Numbered from the stretch's first letter, positions 20,585 to 31,931 are shown. The stretch is DNA of 64,000 nt from Ulva prolifera (GCA_023078555.1 CM041198.1:6452924-6516923); one strand, 5' to 3'. The notes: a model not told the origin generated them from the sequence alone. Numbers and translations: made by a program.

Positions 20585-21611
20585 TGAGCAGGCCGGCGGG
20601 GGCACGGGCGGCAGCGCCAAGCAGCAACGTGCCTGTCGGGGCGGTAAGAAGAAAGGCAAGGGACAGGGAGCAGGTGGACAGTCGCAGCAGGCGGGCCCCC
20701 CGCAGACAGGCCGGGCTCCATGCGGCTGCATCGGCCCGGCCAGTGCAGCGGGCCCACGCGGCCCCACGGCTGCGCCTGCCGCAGCATGTCCCCCTGGCCG
20801 CCCGGCGGGGTCGGGCTGAGTCGTGCACAAGGGTGTGGAAGCTGCTGGCCGATGCGTGCACGCACGCGCGCGGCGACAGCGCGCGAGAGGAGGTTGTTGC
20901 CGCTTCAGAGGAGCTCATGCGCCTGACCGTGCGCCTGCTAGCGTATAGCAGGGGGCGGCGCTCTGAGAAAGCGGCAGCAGCGCGGTGCCGCGACTACGCC
21001 CTTGGGCTGCCCGTGGAGACGAGGGAGGACACGTCGTCCGGCCACTGGCCCGGGCGACGCAAGGCTCACGCAATGGGCGTACGGCGCCGGGACCCCGCTG
21101 CACATCGCCGGCGCTCCGGAGGACGTCGAGCCGGTTCTCTACAACGTGGCGTCCGCTAAGGTGACCCCCTGGGCCCCCTCCTATTTGCGTCGAGCCTGTC
21201 CTGGAGCGCATCGACTCGTAATACGCCGGCACCCCTGTGGTGGCGTACCTGGACGACCTCAGCATTGTGGGCGACCTCGCGGCTGGAGCTGCCGTGTTCC
21301 GGCGGCTTTGCGTGGAAGCTGATGGCGTGCGCAGCAATGGGCTGGAAGTGGACCCGGCCAAATGCGGCATCCACAGCGCTGACGCCGAGGCGGCGGCCGC
21401 TGTGGCCACAGAGCTCGGCATTCCGGATCTGCACGCGGGCTTAAAGGCAGTCGGCACGCCGCTGGGCACCCCGGAGTACGTCGCCGAGGCGCTGGACGCG
21501 CGGGCACGCGAGGTTGAGGGCCCTGTCGAGACCCTCGTGCGCATCCCGCTCTCAGTGCTGGCGCAGTTCCTCCTGCTGCGTGTGTCCCTGAGTGTGCGCA
21601 TACGCACCTGA
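20332..21611 (+). pseudogene. Decayed LINE reverse transcriptase
   Basis: Pieces of a reverse transcriptase appear in different frames: a pre-RT region (VWKLLADACTHARG, RCRDYALGLP), then GTPLHIAGAPEDVEPVL, then GDPLGPLLFA in another frame, then PVLERIDS interrupted by TAA, then VVAYLDDLSIVGDLAAG with the YxDD catalytic box (21240-21290) and a thumb-like segment ending 21611. The RT motifs between the pre-RT region and the GDPLG box are missing, so an internal deletion has occurred as well as frameshifts. It is not closely similar to the LINE at 6633-11081 (YLDD here against CHDD there). No endonuclease is left. Confidence 0.75.
20550..20584. repeat. Poly-C run, 35 bases
   Basis: An uninterrupted C run inside the proline-rich frame of the decayed LINE; it would encode Pro-Pro-Pro in any plus frame. 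Confidence 0.98.
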
Positions 21612-23190
21612 TGCGGACGGTGCCGTATTCCGTGCTTTATATCTGTTCCAGTATCTGTTCCACGTCCACGACGGCTGCAGGAGACGCTCAGTGGCACTTC
21701 AGGGAGTATGCTCAAGCGCTTTGAATTTGGATGCAGATGTAAGAGATTTTGCAAGACGACGGCAGCTGAGGCCTGGCCGGACTCTTCACCTGCGCCTACT
21801 ACTGGTACTTCACGCCAGCAGTGCAGAGATGCAAGTATGTCAAGCAGTAGTATAAGAAGAACCTGCTTGCGCAATTGGACTGCCTAGTGGCTTGTCCATA
21901 AACACCGATATCGGTTTCTGCATACTTGCTCCTGCCCGTAGGAGTGGGCGAGCAGGCGGCAGTGCGGTCAGAACAGCGGCGGCCGATGCCCACCACAACG
22001 GAGCACACAGCAAGTCAAGTCGATGCGTGCATGTTGAATGCGTTCCTTTTTGAGATCTGTACAGCCATAACGTGATGAGGGCCATGTGTACTGAAACTAA
22101 CGTGCGCCCCCAGTCCCCGCCAAGAGATGCCCGGGATCTGGGAATTGTGATGCTTTTTTTTTGTGTTTTTTTCTTTTTTTAATGTCGCCACCTGGAAACG
22201 CCCGGCACCCATGTGGGCCCATGTATGTTAGCTTTGGGTACCAGCATAGCTGTGTGGCCTTCATTGTAAGGATATTAGCAAACCAGGTAGCCGGCACAAG
22301 CATCTCATCAATACAATCAGACTGCATCCGGTGCATACACAACGCGGTGTGGATCTATTTTCAGATTGCGGCGAATTTCTCAATATAATTTTTTGTTTCA
22401 TGGTACTCATGGCTATGCAGGGCACCAATTTTCACACGTCTGTCACATACAACAGTGCCGCAAGAAGATCATAGATATGGCGTTTTTTATATGGTGCTGC
22501 AAAACATACAACTGTCCTCGGCCGCCGGTGGTCTGCACCGCTTCAAACTCATACAAAGGCTGGAGGAAGCTGCAAGGTGCAAGCTGGATGCAGTGCCATC
22601 ATCTTATCTTATGCACAGCAGCTGCCACCGGGATGTACCTGTGCTGTCTGATACCGTACCCCGTGACCTCCCAGTGTCAAGTGTTAATACTGAGAGCCAT
22701 CACCACCAACTCAGGTGGTAGAGGCATGTCCGTGTACCACAAAGCATGTACACAGCATGTTGCGTTGCTAACAAAGGATTGCTGACATGTCATGTACAGT
22801 GCTGACAGGATTGGTGACAGAGGATCATTACGGCTTATAGCACTCTACATACAACGGCGTCTTCCACATACGGAACTCTTATGTCTCAACAACGGCCACA
22901 CCCACATCTGGCCCACATCAATAATCTGCCATTTACTTGTGTAGATAAAGTTCCGGCCAAATGAGGCTGCACATGCATATGCCCCGCAGAGCTCCACTCT
23001 ACATCTATACGGCTCGGCACAGAAGTACACCCGCCAAAGCAAGCATCTGCACGCAGTGCCGAGATTTCAAAACAACAGCCCCCAGGCAGATCTCAGTCAC
23101 ATATATACGAGCCCCAGCCATGTTGCAATAGCGATGGGAGCTTGAGAGGGGGGCGGGCATGAAGTAGTACACATGCGGACTACCCAGTGG
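21612..23190. other. Intergenic region without recognised genes
   Basis: AT-richer than its surroundings. A T-rich stretch lies at 22150-22182. No ORF has a family pattern. Confidence 0.5.
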
Positions 23191-23196
23191 ACAACG

Positions 23197-25324
23197 TCAA
23201 GACTCTTGGAGATCTGCTCGACTTCTGCCAGGGGGCGGTGTAGCAGGGCTAGGGGTTGCTGGAGGCATCACCGCGCGAGAGGCTGGAGGCGGTGGTGCGG
23301 ACGGCTGCGGCGGCGGGTCAGGTGATCGTGGCAAGTCCATCGCGGGCGGCGGTGGCTCGCGCGGGACAGGCCCGCGGCCACCATTCATCCTCGACGGCGG
23401 CTGAGCTGCTGATGGGGGAGGCGGCGTCGTCGGTGGGGGCAGCGGAGGTGGCTCAGGGGCTGCCGGGGGTTGCTGCGGTGTCAATGCCAGTAAGGGGGAC
23501 ACGACCAAAACACATGTGTTGTTGGCACGGCACTCGGAGTTGAAGCCGCAGGGAAGGCGGTTCTCAGTGCAGCACTGCGCGCCGACGTCTCCGCAGGCCT
23601 TGCATAAGCCGTCATTGCAGTCAGAGTCAGAGTCACAAACGAAGGTTTCGATGGCAGGGTCGCAGCAGGGTCTTCCAAGCCGGCCACACGTCTCCTCCCC
23701 ACACCTGCCGTCCATGCATGCCGCGCCCCGCTCGCAACGATTGTTCAAGCAACACTGCTGCCCCGTGCGGCCGCAGTTGATGCAGAGTCCGTATGTGCAC
23801 ACTGTACCTTGTCTGCAGATGTCGCCGGGGCAGCACTCATTATTTCCAAACCCACAGCGTTGTGACTGCCTGAGGAGCGCGTCAATGCAGACGTCGTCAG
23901 GCCCGCACACCGCAGAGTCGCCGTAGCACTCGTCCGGGATATAGCGGTCCCGGTTCACGGGGCAGCACGGGTCGCCGTCGAAGCCGCAGCGGCCGCAGGT
24001 GCCGTCGAGGCAATCCGTGCCGCGGTCGCACGCACGGAACCGCTCCTCACGAGTGCAGCAGCGCTGCCCGGACTCCCCACACGTGAGAACATCACACATG
24101 TAGGTGTCCGCGTTGCACACGGAGGCGTAGTCGCAGCTGGCGCCGTCGCAGCAGCGCAGGCCGGCGGAGCCGCACACACTCGAGCAGATGCCTCCGGCGG
24201 CGAAGTTACAGAAGTTGAAAGCACCTAAGCATGCGCTGCCTTCACAACATGCATACCCATTAATGCCACATGTCGAGCAGATGCCCTGCACGCACAGGCG
24301 GGAGGGAAACCCACAGTCTCCGAGATCCTTGTAGTCTGGATCCTGAGGCCCGCAGCACCGGAGGCCACTGTTGCCACACCTTCGGAGCGTGGCTGCATGC
24401 ACCACGGCAGTCTGGCGCTTGCATGTGAACAGAGCTCGAGCCATCTGTCAGTCACACCTACAATCATTCTGGGGACAGCAACTTCTGCCACTTGCATGAC
24501 TGCTCCCTGCTGACATGCTGACACAACGGCATCTTGTTCCCACAGCTGCCACGATGGAAGCCGGAGATTCTGGACGCACCTGGACGTGGTGTTGGCGGCT
24601 CCGGTTCTGAGTTGGTGCAGACATTCTCCTCTGAGCAATCCCCATAGGAAGAGTATTGCCCTTGGCATCGTCTTATGGAGCCGGGGTATAGTTCTGGGTA
24701 GCAGTGCTGTCCCTCAAAGCCACAGGCAGTGCATGTGGAAGTATCTGGGTCGCAGAAGCTCCGGGGAGATCCAAAGCACTCGTCGACGTCGTTGCGTTCT
24801 CCTGGGCTACAGCAAGGCTGACCGATCCCGCCACACGTCCCCGCTATGCATGTGCGCGAGGCCGTGTCGCACCGGGCTGGACTTGCGGCAGATGAAGTAC
24901 ACGGCAGTGGGTTTGAGCTTGTGGGTATGTCACAGCACGGCCCGTTCAGATGGCCGCAATGCTCGCACACACCGGACACACAGACACTGCGGGGGAAACG
25001 ACGGCATCCGCGGGGCTGGCCGCTGCTGTCTTGGCAGCACGGCAGCCCAGGGCTGCCGCAGGTTATCTCGCAGATGCTGTTGGTATTGCAGGACGTTTCA
25101 TATGCGGTGTCTTCTGACCGGTCGGCGTATCCGTAGTATATGTCTCCATCGCAGCTGCTGTGCGGGCAGCAGGGAGCACCCGGGCGGCCGCAGGCGGTGC
25201 AGATGTTTGACGGGGAGCATGTGCTGCGAAGATCGTCACAGCCTGAGGAGACGATCCCGTACTCGGACTCGCCCTCTTCGCAGCATCGCTCGCCTGCGGT
25301 TCCGCACGGTTGCCCTGCATGCAT
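23197..25324 (-). CDS. Cysteine-module protein with proline-rich tail (unit iii)
   Basis: This is a close paralogue of the gene at 14349-16850. Two exons are visible: 25324-24580 (GTPCGTAGERCC-type start, then CGRPGAPCC, CGSPGLPCC, CGHLNGPCC, CGGIGQPCC) and 24411-23197 (CGNSGLRCC, CGSAGLRCC, CGESGQRCC, CGFDGDPCC, CGRTGQQCC, CGRLGRPCC, ending NNTCVLV). The 168-bp intron (GTGCGT ... GCGCCAG) has the same position and phase as in the paralogue. The C-terminus is a PPPLPPPTTPPPP tail and ends RADLQES. The ATG at 25324 may be an internal codon, because the aligned paralogue starts its exon at a splice acceptor here; a signal-peptide exon probably lies upstream. A disulfide-rich extracellular protein is inferred. 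Confidence 0.7.
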
Positions 25325-25329
25325 GGGGC

Positions 25330-26620
25330 CACGCCTCAGCGCGTTGTCGTCATGCCCCTGATATGGCGTGAGTTCTTATGTTGAATGGAGATTCATTATT
25401 GGAGTTGACAAGCCGCCGTAGTGATGTAGCCTTGCAAGCTCGAGCGGTGCGAGCTGGAGACTGGAGCTAGTGGCAGATCTCGAGGTGCAGCGCTCTAGAG
25501 CTCTGGGCACATATACATGGACAGAGACTCGAGCATGTCGTCACGGTTCCAAAAGAAACGCAGACTCACAGGCACATGCGTGCAGGGGCGCACGTATCGA
25601 GAACGGTGTATCTCGCGAGATCGAAGCTGCTGATCCTACGGGTGCTTGTGCGACTTCCCCCAAAGCCACATCGAAGCACAGTACTAGTAGCAGAACCACC
25701 GACACCGTGCGCGAGGCGCGCTTTGCAGCTATGCGCGATCGCATCCCTGCGTGTCCTCGGCTCCAGCTGGGCCCACGCGAAGAACCTCGTATATCTTGAG
25801 ATATATAGCTGTTCAGGGACGCGTCCATTGTTGTGTGTGCCAGGAACATGTACAAGTACGTCCAGTGGATAGCAATTATGAGTCCCTCGAAAGGCACCGA
25901 GCCAGCCACTGGGCTCGGGCTGTCTTCTCCCGTTCACTCTACTACAGTACTACTAGTTGTACAACAAGTGTAGGGCTGTTCGTCTACACGGGTCGTCGCT
26001 CATATGCCACTCATAATTACAAGCGTCCACGCTCATGCACGGTCGCTTACGCAGGCTCTTATTTACCCCCCCATTTTCCGCATATACATGAGCGGAAGGT
26101 TTTCGATATGAGCGAGTTTGTTTTTCACGAGACGTACAACTTTTTGTATTTTCGGCGCCAGCGGTGCGAGTTTGAATAGCACCATGTGCATTTGTGTAAG
26201 TGTGCTTGCCCTGGCAGTACCCCTAGTTGTGGGGGGTATGCACCGTCATGTACGTGACTGCAGGCTGCATCTTGGTGGCCAGCAGTCCGCCCAGAGCGGG
26301 CGGTATGCCATGCCCAACAGCAAAGCCACTCGTGGCCTTGCTGCAGGCGCATGGCACACCGCCCGTCTGCGTGGCCCTGCTCACTGCACCCGCCGCACAC
26401 GAGGCTGTGTCTGTACCGTACATGCCTTGTCCCTAGAGTCTGATACACACTCGTGCTGCATGTGGCAGCCACATGGTTTGTGTCATGGTATATGATGGCT
26501 TCATTCGTGATCACAATGGTCACACTCATCAGAGCTGCATCACAGATCCAGAAGTAAACTGGCCCTTGGATAAGTTGTGGGACCTGCACATCTCAACTGC
26601 TTTATGTGGGAAGAGATCCT
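25330..26620. other. Intergenic region with one S-family fragment
   Basis: No gene is recognised. A short S-family remnant (CTTCTCCCGTTCACTCTA) lies at about 25922-25942. Confidence 0.45.
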
Positions 26621-26629
26621 GGAACATGC

Positions 26630-27150
26630 ATGCATGCGCCTAGTGCAGCCTATGCGGCATCCGCCTGGGTGGTCACCTATGTAGCATGCATGCGTGCTAG
26701 CGGTTGCAGCCCAAGCGGCATCCGCCTGGGTGGTCACCTATGTAGCATGCATGCGTGCTAGCGGTTATAGCCCAAGCGCCATCCGCCTGGGTGGTCACCT
26801 ATGTAGCATGCATGCGTGCTAGCGGTTGCAGCCCAAGCGGCATCCGCCTGGGTGGTCACCTATGTAGCATGCATGCGTGCTAGCGGTTGCAGCCCAAGCG
26901 GCATCCGCCTGGGTGGTCACCTATGTAGCATGCATGCGTGCTAGCGGTTATAGCCCAAGCGCCATCCGCCTGGGTGGTCACCTATGATGCAGGCATGCGT
27001 GCTAACGGTTGCAGCCCAAGCGGCATCCGCCTGGGTGGTCACCTATGCTGCATGCATGCGTGCTAGTGGTTGCAGCCCAAGCGGCATCCGCCTGGGTGGT
27101 CACCTATGCTGCATGCATGCGTGCTAGCGGTACAGCCTAAGCGGCATCTG
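26630..27150. repeat. 61-bp satellite, about 8.5 units
   Basis: CATCCGCCTGGGTGGTCACC recurs at 26658, 26719, 26780, 26841, 26902, 26963, 27024 and 27085, with a last degenerate unit at 27145. Every third unit carries the GGTTATAG/GCGCC variant (near 26765 and 26948, 183 bp apart), so trimers were duplicated. Each unit has a near-palindrome, TAGCATGCATGCGTGCTA. Confidence 0.95.
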
Positions 27151-27309
27151 CATGGAAGATGGCACATGCAGGCCACCAGTCTCGACCGAAAATAAGGAGA
27201 AGTATAGACTAGCTAGGCAACGGGTAAAAAAATGCGGAGCAAGTTGGGGTTTGTGTTCGCAACGAAAGTGCAGTCCAGGATCATGGGTCGCAGTTGCATC
27301 CCGTGACAA

Positions 27310-28018
27310 ATCTCTGGTTTTCTGCCAAACTCGATGTGTTCACATCCAGGTTTGGCATGACTCAGCAGAGTGAGGCCGAGCGAGCCCGCCATGCCAGCCC
27401 CCAATTCCAGCAGCTTGCTGGCTTGCCTGGCACTTGTATGAGTAGCACATGTAAATTATGTGGCAGGTGGGATCCATGTGTGGTGCTGTCCACCTAGGAG
27501 GCCTCCAAATATGCTGTCCACCTAGGAGGCCTCCAAATATGCCCAAAAACTGACTTTTTCAATTCTCAGTGCAAGGATGTTTGCGGCAGGCCACTGTGAC
27601 ACCCCAGAGTGCATTACCACTGATGTTGTGTTGTGAAAATTCGCAGCCTCAAGGCCAAACAACCAACATGCAGCTCGACCAAAATCCGACCGATCAGCAC
27701 TTCACATATACCTCAAGTGATCACCTGTTCGAATCTGAGCCTCAATCCTTGCACACCAGCTCCAACAGCTATTCTGCGTGTGCTATCGAGCCCGAACATG
27801 CGTGTGCTTCACCACTTTCGGTGCTGAAAGTTGCTGTGCACTCAGTCTCACACATCGAATGCATTCACCAGCAGCTTTTTTGCGTGCTTCGCGAATCTGC
27901 AATCCAGTTGTCAACACTGATCTCGTGGAGTGCATGGCGTGGCGGTGTGGTCAGTGGTGTCGCGTGACGCACGCCCCATGCGAGATTCCAACACCCCGAG
28001 TTTGGCTGAAAACCGGTG
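27310..28018 (+). mobile_element. Family X 3' module, 5'-truncated copy B
   Basis: It matches copies A and C from TCTCTGGTTTTCTGCC to the common end GAAAACCGGTG. Upstream sequence is unrelated. A private 30-bp tandem duplication containing CCACCTAGGAGGCCTCC lies at 27486-27545. The ~132-codon downstream frame is still open. Confidence 0.85.
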
Positions 28019-28240
28019 GAGTGCCGGCCAGTGTAATATCTAACATCGCACGCACCCTCACTGTCCCCATTCCATGTTCTAACGGTCAGTATGGGTCCTA
28101 TTTGTTACTTAATTTGCCTTTTGAGCGTGGCTCTCGCATTCTCTGATCTCGCTTGGCACCGCCCGGTGTTACTATTCGGGATGGATGGTATGCGGACGCT
28201 AAAGTGCACGCCACTGCACGAGGTAATAGTTAGAACCTTT

Positions 28241-28488
28241 TAGATCTAGATGGGGCCATTCTTTTTCCTGTTGCAGGTGCCACCAATGAGGCCGAGGCCG
28301 AACGCCCCCGCTTCAGGTTGTGCGAGATGCAGCACATGTTAGGGGTAGTCATGTTCGCTCGGGGCATGAGAGAAGAAGACATTGTTCCAGCAATCATGAC
28401 TGGCGAGCTTCCCAAAAATCGTGGGCGGGTGAAGGCATACGAGAATTTTGAGATGTTGCATGAACAGCTGCTCGAGCAGTGGATGGCA
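28241..28488 (+). CDS. Exon-like fragment of unknown gene, fused to family X copy
   Basis: A polypyrimidine tract and TTGCAG acceptor at about 28276 open a frame rich in Glu, Met and Arg (ATNEAEAERPRFRL, HMLGVVMFARGMREED, ENFEMLHEQLLEQ). The frame ends abruptly at 28489, where sequence homologous to the antisense nuclease begins. It has no counterpart next to copy A. Either family X inserted into a host exon here, or this is part of X lost elsewhere. Confidence 0.3.
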
Positions 28489-28918
28489 GTGGCTACTGCC
28501 ATCCACTTCCACTGCTATTATATTCATATTACCTATCACCACAAGCAAATCTACTCGGTGTGAGGGGCCAGGTGCATACGTGCCACTAGCACTCCTACGC
28601 ATGAAGCCTATGGGGAACTCTGGAAGCATGCAAGCATCAGGACATTGCATACACTATCTCGGCCACGCAACGACATATTTCATCATGTTGAGTATGTTTA
28701 CAACCAGGCCCATGAAGAGGGCAGCCACTAGGCTGTCGTCTACCTGGCCTCCACTTGCCTAGATAACACACTTTGCCATCTACACACCCATCGGCAGACA
28801 AAGCTGGGACTACTAGTATAGTATACCTACTCCCTTTGGGACTACTCTGCCAGAAAGGGCCTGCTTCAGCCTCTCTGCTTGCATCTGTAAGACATACCTG
28901 CACAGTGATGCTAGTCAT
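28489..28918 (-). pseudogene. Truncated nuclease-like ORF of family X (copy C)
   Basis: It is homologous to 1310-1740, including the Cys/His region and RVDLLVVIGNMNIIAVEVDGSSH, but it is cut immediately after that motif, so the RD.KDAL helix is lost. A small insertion (TAGTATAGTATAC near 28815) and a frame change separate the two halves. Confidence 0.7.
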
Positions 28919-29165
28919 GTGAGCAGCAAGGAGCAGAGCTCATGAATGCTGTGGCTTGTGCCAACAGCATTGCAAGCATGAGCTGCTGCCACATGCACAA
29001 GTCAACAGCAGCATGCTGCCACATAGTGGCCCACAGAAAATGAGACTGTGTAGCTGCAAGTGTAGTCATGTGAGCAGCAAGGAGCAGAGCTGATGAATGC
29101 TGTGACTTGTGCCAACAGCATTGCAGGCATGAGCTGCTGCCACATGCACAAGTCAACAGCAGCAG
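28912..29165. repeat. Remnant of the 153-bp satellite (1.6 units)
   Basis: Two diverged units with CAGAGCT anchors at 28934 and 29085 (151 bp, one 2-bp deletion) flank the truncated nuclease exactly as in copy A. The array is 12 units there and under 2 here. Confidence 0.85.
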
Positions 29166-29282
29166 GCCGTAGCCATGATCAAGACGCGGTTGCAAATGCT
29201 ATCATAGATGATCAAGCGCACCTAGGTCACCGCACAGATCGTCGCCACGCCGTCTGGAACGTGGTTCACTCCGGAGAAGCCA
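29166..29282 (+). pseudogene. Internally deleted transposase-like ORF, left part
   Basis: It matches 4558-4674 of copy A (GCCGTAGCCAAGATCAAG to GGAGAAGCCA). The first ~310 codons of the ORF are missing: the satellite runs directly into it. The missing right part continues at 42239, after the nested insertion. Confidence 0.8.
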
Positions 29283-30825
29283 CACTAGTAGCACCGAAAT
29301 GTCCTTACAGCAGCCTCACTTCAGCCATACAGTGTCCTTATACGCGTTGTTAGGCCTTAGCTAGGCTGATGTAAGGACAGCGCAAGGATTTGTGGCATGC
29401 TTAAAATCCTTACATAAGGATTGGTTTGGCACATGTTTGGAAAGATAGGGTTCCGTCCTAACAGGTAGGATGTCCTAACAAGTATAGTCCTTACAGATGA
29501 GGACCACATTAGGAGACCTAGCAAACATCCGTAATGACAGTTTTAGGATCATGTAGTGTCTGTGTTTGGTGTATGCGTGTGTAGTGTGCAATCGTCACCA
29601 CATGATGCAGTTGCAACATGCAATGGCTGGTTCATTGGCTGATTGGTTGTGGCCAGCAGGCCACCTAGCTATAGGGGAAGCGTGTACGTGTCATGCCCTT
29701 CAGCATGACCACATGTGGCTATGCTGAAGCGGCATGACAGGCAGTCTTTCCCTAAGCAGCGCTGCTCACTGCACTACCTTGATGCCTTGCTGCCTGTGGC
29801 CCGCAGGCCACAGAAGTCAAGCGTGTGCGTGCCACACCCTTCAGCATGGCCACACTTGGTTGTGCTGAAGCAGCCACATGACAAGCTGTCTTCGAGTAGC
29901 GCTGCTTACCATGCACCGCTGCTGTTCACTGCAGCACACTGCAATCGATCTCTCTGTTATGCACTCAGCCCGCTCTGGCATGCCGGTGCTAGAGGCTGAA
30001 TAAAAAAACGCTGGTGAACTGCAATTGAATGATGTGTCTTCAGCTCCTGGCAAGCCATCTCTGTAGCGTACCCGGGCAAGATCTGCACCCATATGCCTCA
30101 TTATGCACACACACTTATTGCAAGAAACTCATGTAGTTGAAGCAGAAGCGCTCGATCCACAGTGTTTCACAGCATGCAGGACACCGCAAGCACAAAGCTC
30201 AAAGCACACTGCAATGTAAAAATTACGAGCCGACAATGCCTCACAACTAGCCCAAGCAAAAATACTTGATATCCGCATGTCCTGAATCCGTGTGCAAGCG
30301 CAGTGGGTAAGCTGCAACTGATTGCATAGTGGGGCGAGACTGACAGTGCCTCGAGAGAGATCGAGTGAAACCCTCAGACGCTATTACTTAGTTGCATGGA
30401 CCCGACTGAAACCATAAGTCAGTGTTTCACCTCCTTGTGAATGCGGGTCTGCGTTGGATGCATATGTGCTAGGACCTATGCGCTGACCAGCAACTACAGC
30501 GTTGCTTCTCACTGGAATCGGCTACCCTTGCTGGACTGCTGACAAAAGATTGCAAAATAGCAAACAAAAGGATGTCGCGCTGCAGAATCAGACGTCTACC
30601 GGTGATGTGATGTGTTTAGCGTGTGCAGTCGCGCATCACCGTCGAATACCTGATCTAGACGCCTGTGCACTGCCATCACAAAGAAAAATACGATCAGTCT
30701 TCGATAATTTCGTACCTCAGGTATACACAGGGCAGCGGATCGTTGCGGCCCGGGCCTCGGGGTTGAGTCCCTTCGGCTGCTGTTAACAAGAGCACCGCGA
30801 ACTGAAAGCAACACGGCACTCGCGA

Positions 30826-31137
30826 TTGCGCCCCTCACTGGATCAAGAACTATGTGCTGACTGCGGAATCACAATCGATCCGGTCCAAGACATACGCTGG
30901 TTCGATCGCTGCCAACTGTGCCACCCGCGCGGGTATTCCACAGCATTACGCGTGCCTACCTACACCTTGCTGAATGTACGATATGCCCTACACGATTCAT
31001 CAGACTTGCATGCGTTCGCTGCTTTATGTGGTTGTTCGCGCTGTATCACCTCATTGTTCATGCGGCACTGCGCCACTCCCGCGAAGCGCGGTGGCGACGG
31101 GCTTCCCCCATGGCGCAGGCACGTCTGCCGCTGTTGA
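30826..31137 (+). CDS. Zinc-ribbon-like ORF in the CACTA element, broken by the chromovirus
   Basis: A frame with CADCG ... RCQLCHPRG (two CxxC pairs about 18 residues apart) and a later CGCSRC runs into the LTR at 31132. Beyond the retrotransposon (41262 onward) the same frame stays open for about 15 codons to TGA, so it was a ~115-codon ORF before the insertion. No ATG precedes the first CxxC in frame, so the start may be spliced. This may be the cargo or a remnant of the CACTA element. Confidence 0.35.
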   Translation: MRPSLDQELCADCGITIDPVQDIRWFDRCQLCHPRGYSTALRVPTYTLLNVRYALHDSSDLHAFAALCGCSRCITSLFMRHCATPAKRGGDGLPPWRRHVCRC

Positions 31138-31931
31138 GACCTATTGGTCTGGTCTTGGGTAACAGACCTCGATGGCAGTAAGTAGAAACGGTGATGGGCC
31201 AAGATTGCCGCAGCACGAGGGCTGTATAGGCACAAACAGAGCAGGGGTACACTCACACGCAGGGATGCGACGTGCCAGTGCAGGAATGGAAGGCGCCCCA
31301 ACCAGACTACTGTAAAGCGTGTCTGGTCCCAGCAAGCGCTCGGTATAAATACCGAGGTGTATGCGCCCAGGTCAATCCCCCTGTCAAAGCTGGCCTCGCC
31401 GAATCGTGCCGCATAACTGCCACACTGATCCCAGATCCCGCATAAGCGCGGGAGATCTTAAATTGTGGCTCACAGAGCCTGAGATGAGTGTAAGCAAGGC
31501 AGCGCACGTAATTCGTGGGCAGCTCTGGGTGGCTGTACAGATATTATCGTGCATGCCAACCCTGGAGCCCGCCGGGCGGACCCTGTGTAACGGCGGTAAT
31601 GCACCCAGTAAGACGTACTATGTGCAGTAACGATTCGGCTAGCCGCATAAAGCCATAATAAGCCTATGACGGGACACATTGTGCCGGGAGAAGGCTGTAC
31701 ACAGTGCTGATGCAATGTGCACGTAAGGCTGGTGGACGCGTGCAGTCACACGTGGCGAGTGCAGGCACGTAAGCCTACTGAGCGTACGTGTGATCATACA
31801 ATGTACAACTCGATCGGTAATTCAAAAGCTATGCGTGTGCGACCGTCCACATGGCTGGACAAGCCGCTGTGCATATAAGAAAAGGTGTTAATTGTGCCAG
31901 CATGCGCTAGTGTGAGAGATATCTCACAACA
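31132..31931 (-). repeat. 3' LTR of the chromovirus (800 bp)
   Basis: On the coding strand it starts TGTTGTGAGATATCTC and ends GGTCTCAACA. It is identical to 40457-41256 except at 31512. The start folds into a short hairpin (TGTGAGA/TCTCACA). A TATA-like palindrome is at 31339-31356. Confidence 0.95.
31339..31356 (-). promoter_or_regulatory. TATA-like motif inside a hairpin in the LTR
   Basis: CTCGGTA, loop TAAA, TACCGAG is a perfect 7-bp inverted repeat around a TATA-like core (TATTTATA on the coding strand). The equivalent LTR positions at 49222-49234 and 60954-60969 keep the pairing with different stem sequences. Promoter function is inferred. The other LTR has the same site at 40664-40681. 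Confidence 0.5.

Noticed and set aside
20915-21874. 319-codon minus-strand frame
   Set aside because: It is antisense to the LINE relic whose YLDD and GDPLG motifs lie on the plus strand.
26630-27150. CRISPR-like array (61-bp period)
   Set aside because: The whole unit is repeated, with no unique spacers.
29283-31131. Transposase gene in the CACTA element
   Set aside because: No frame in either half shows a transposase motif; the element is treated as non-autonomous.
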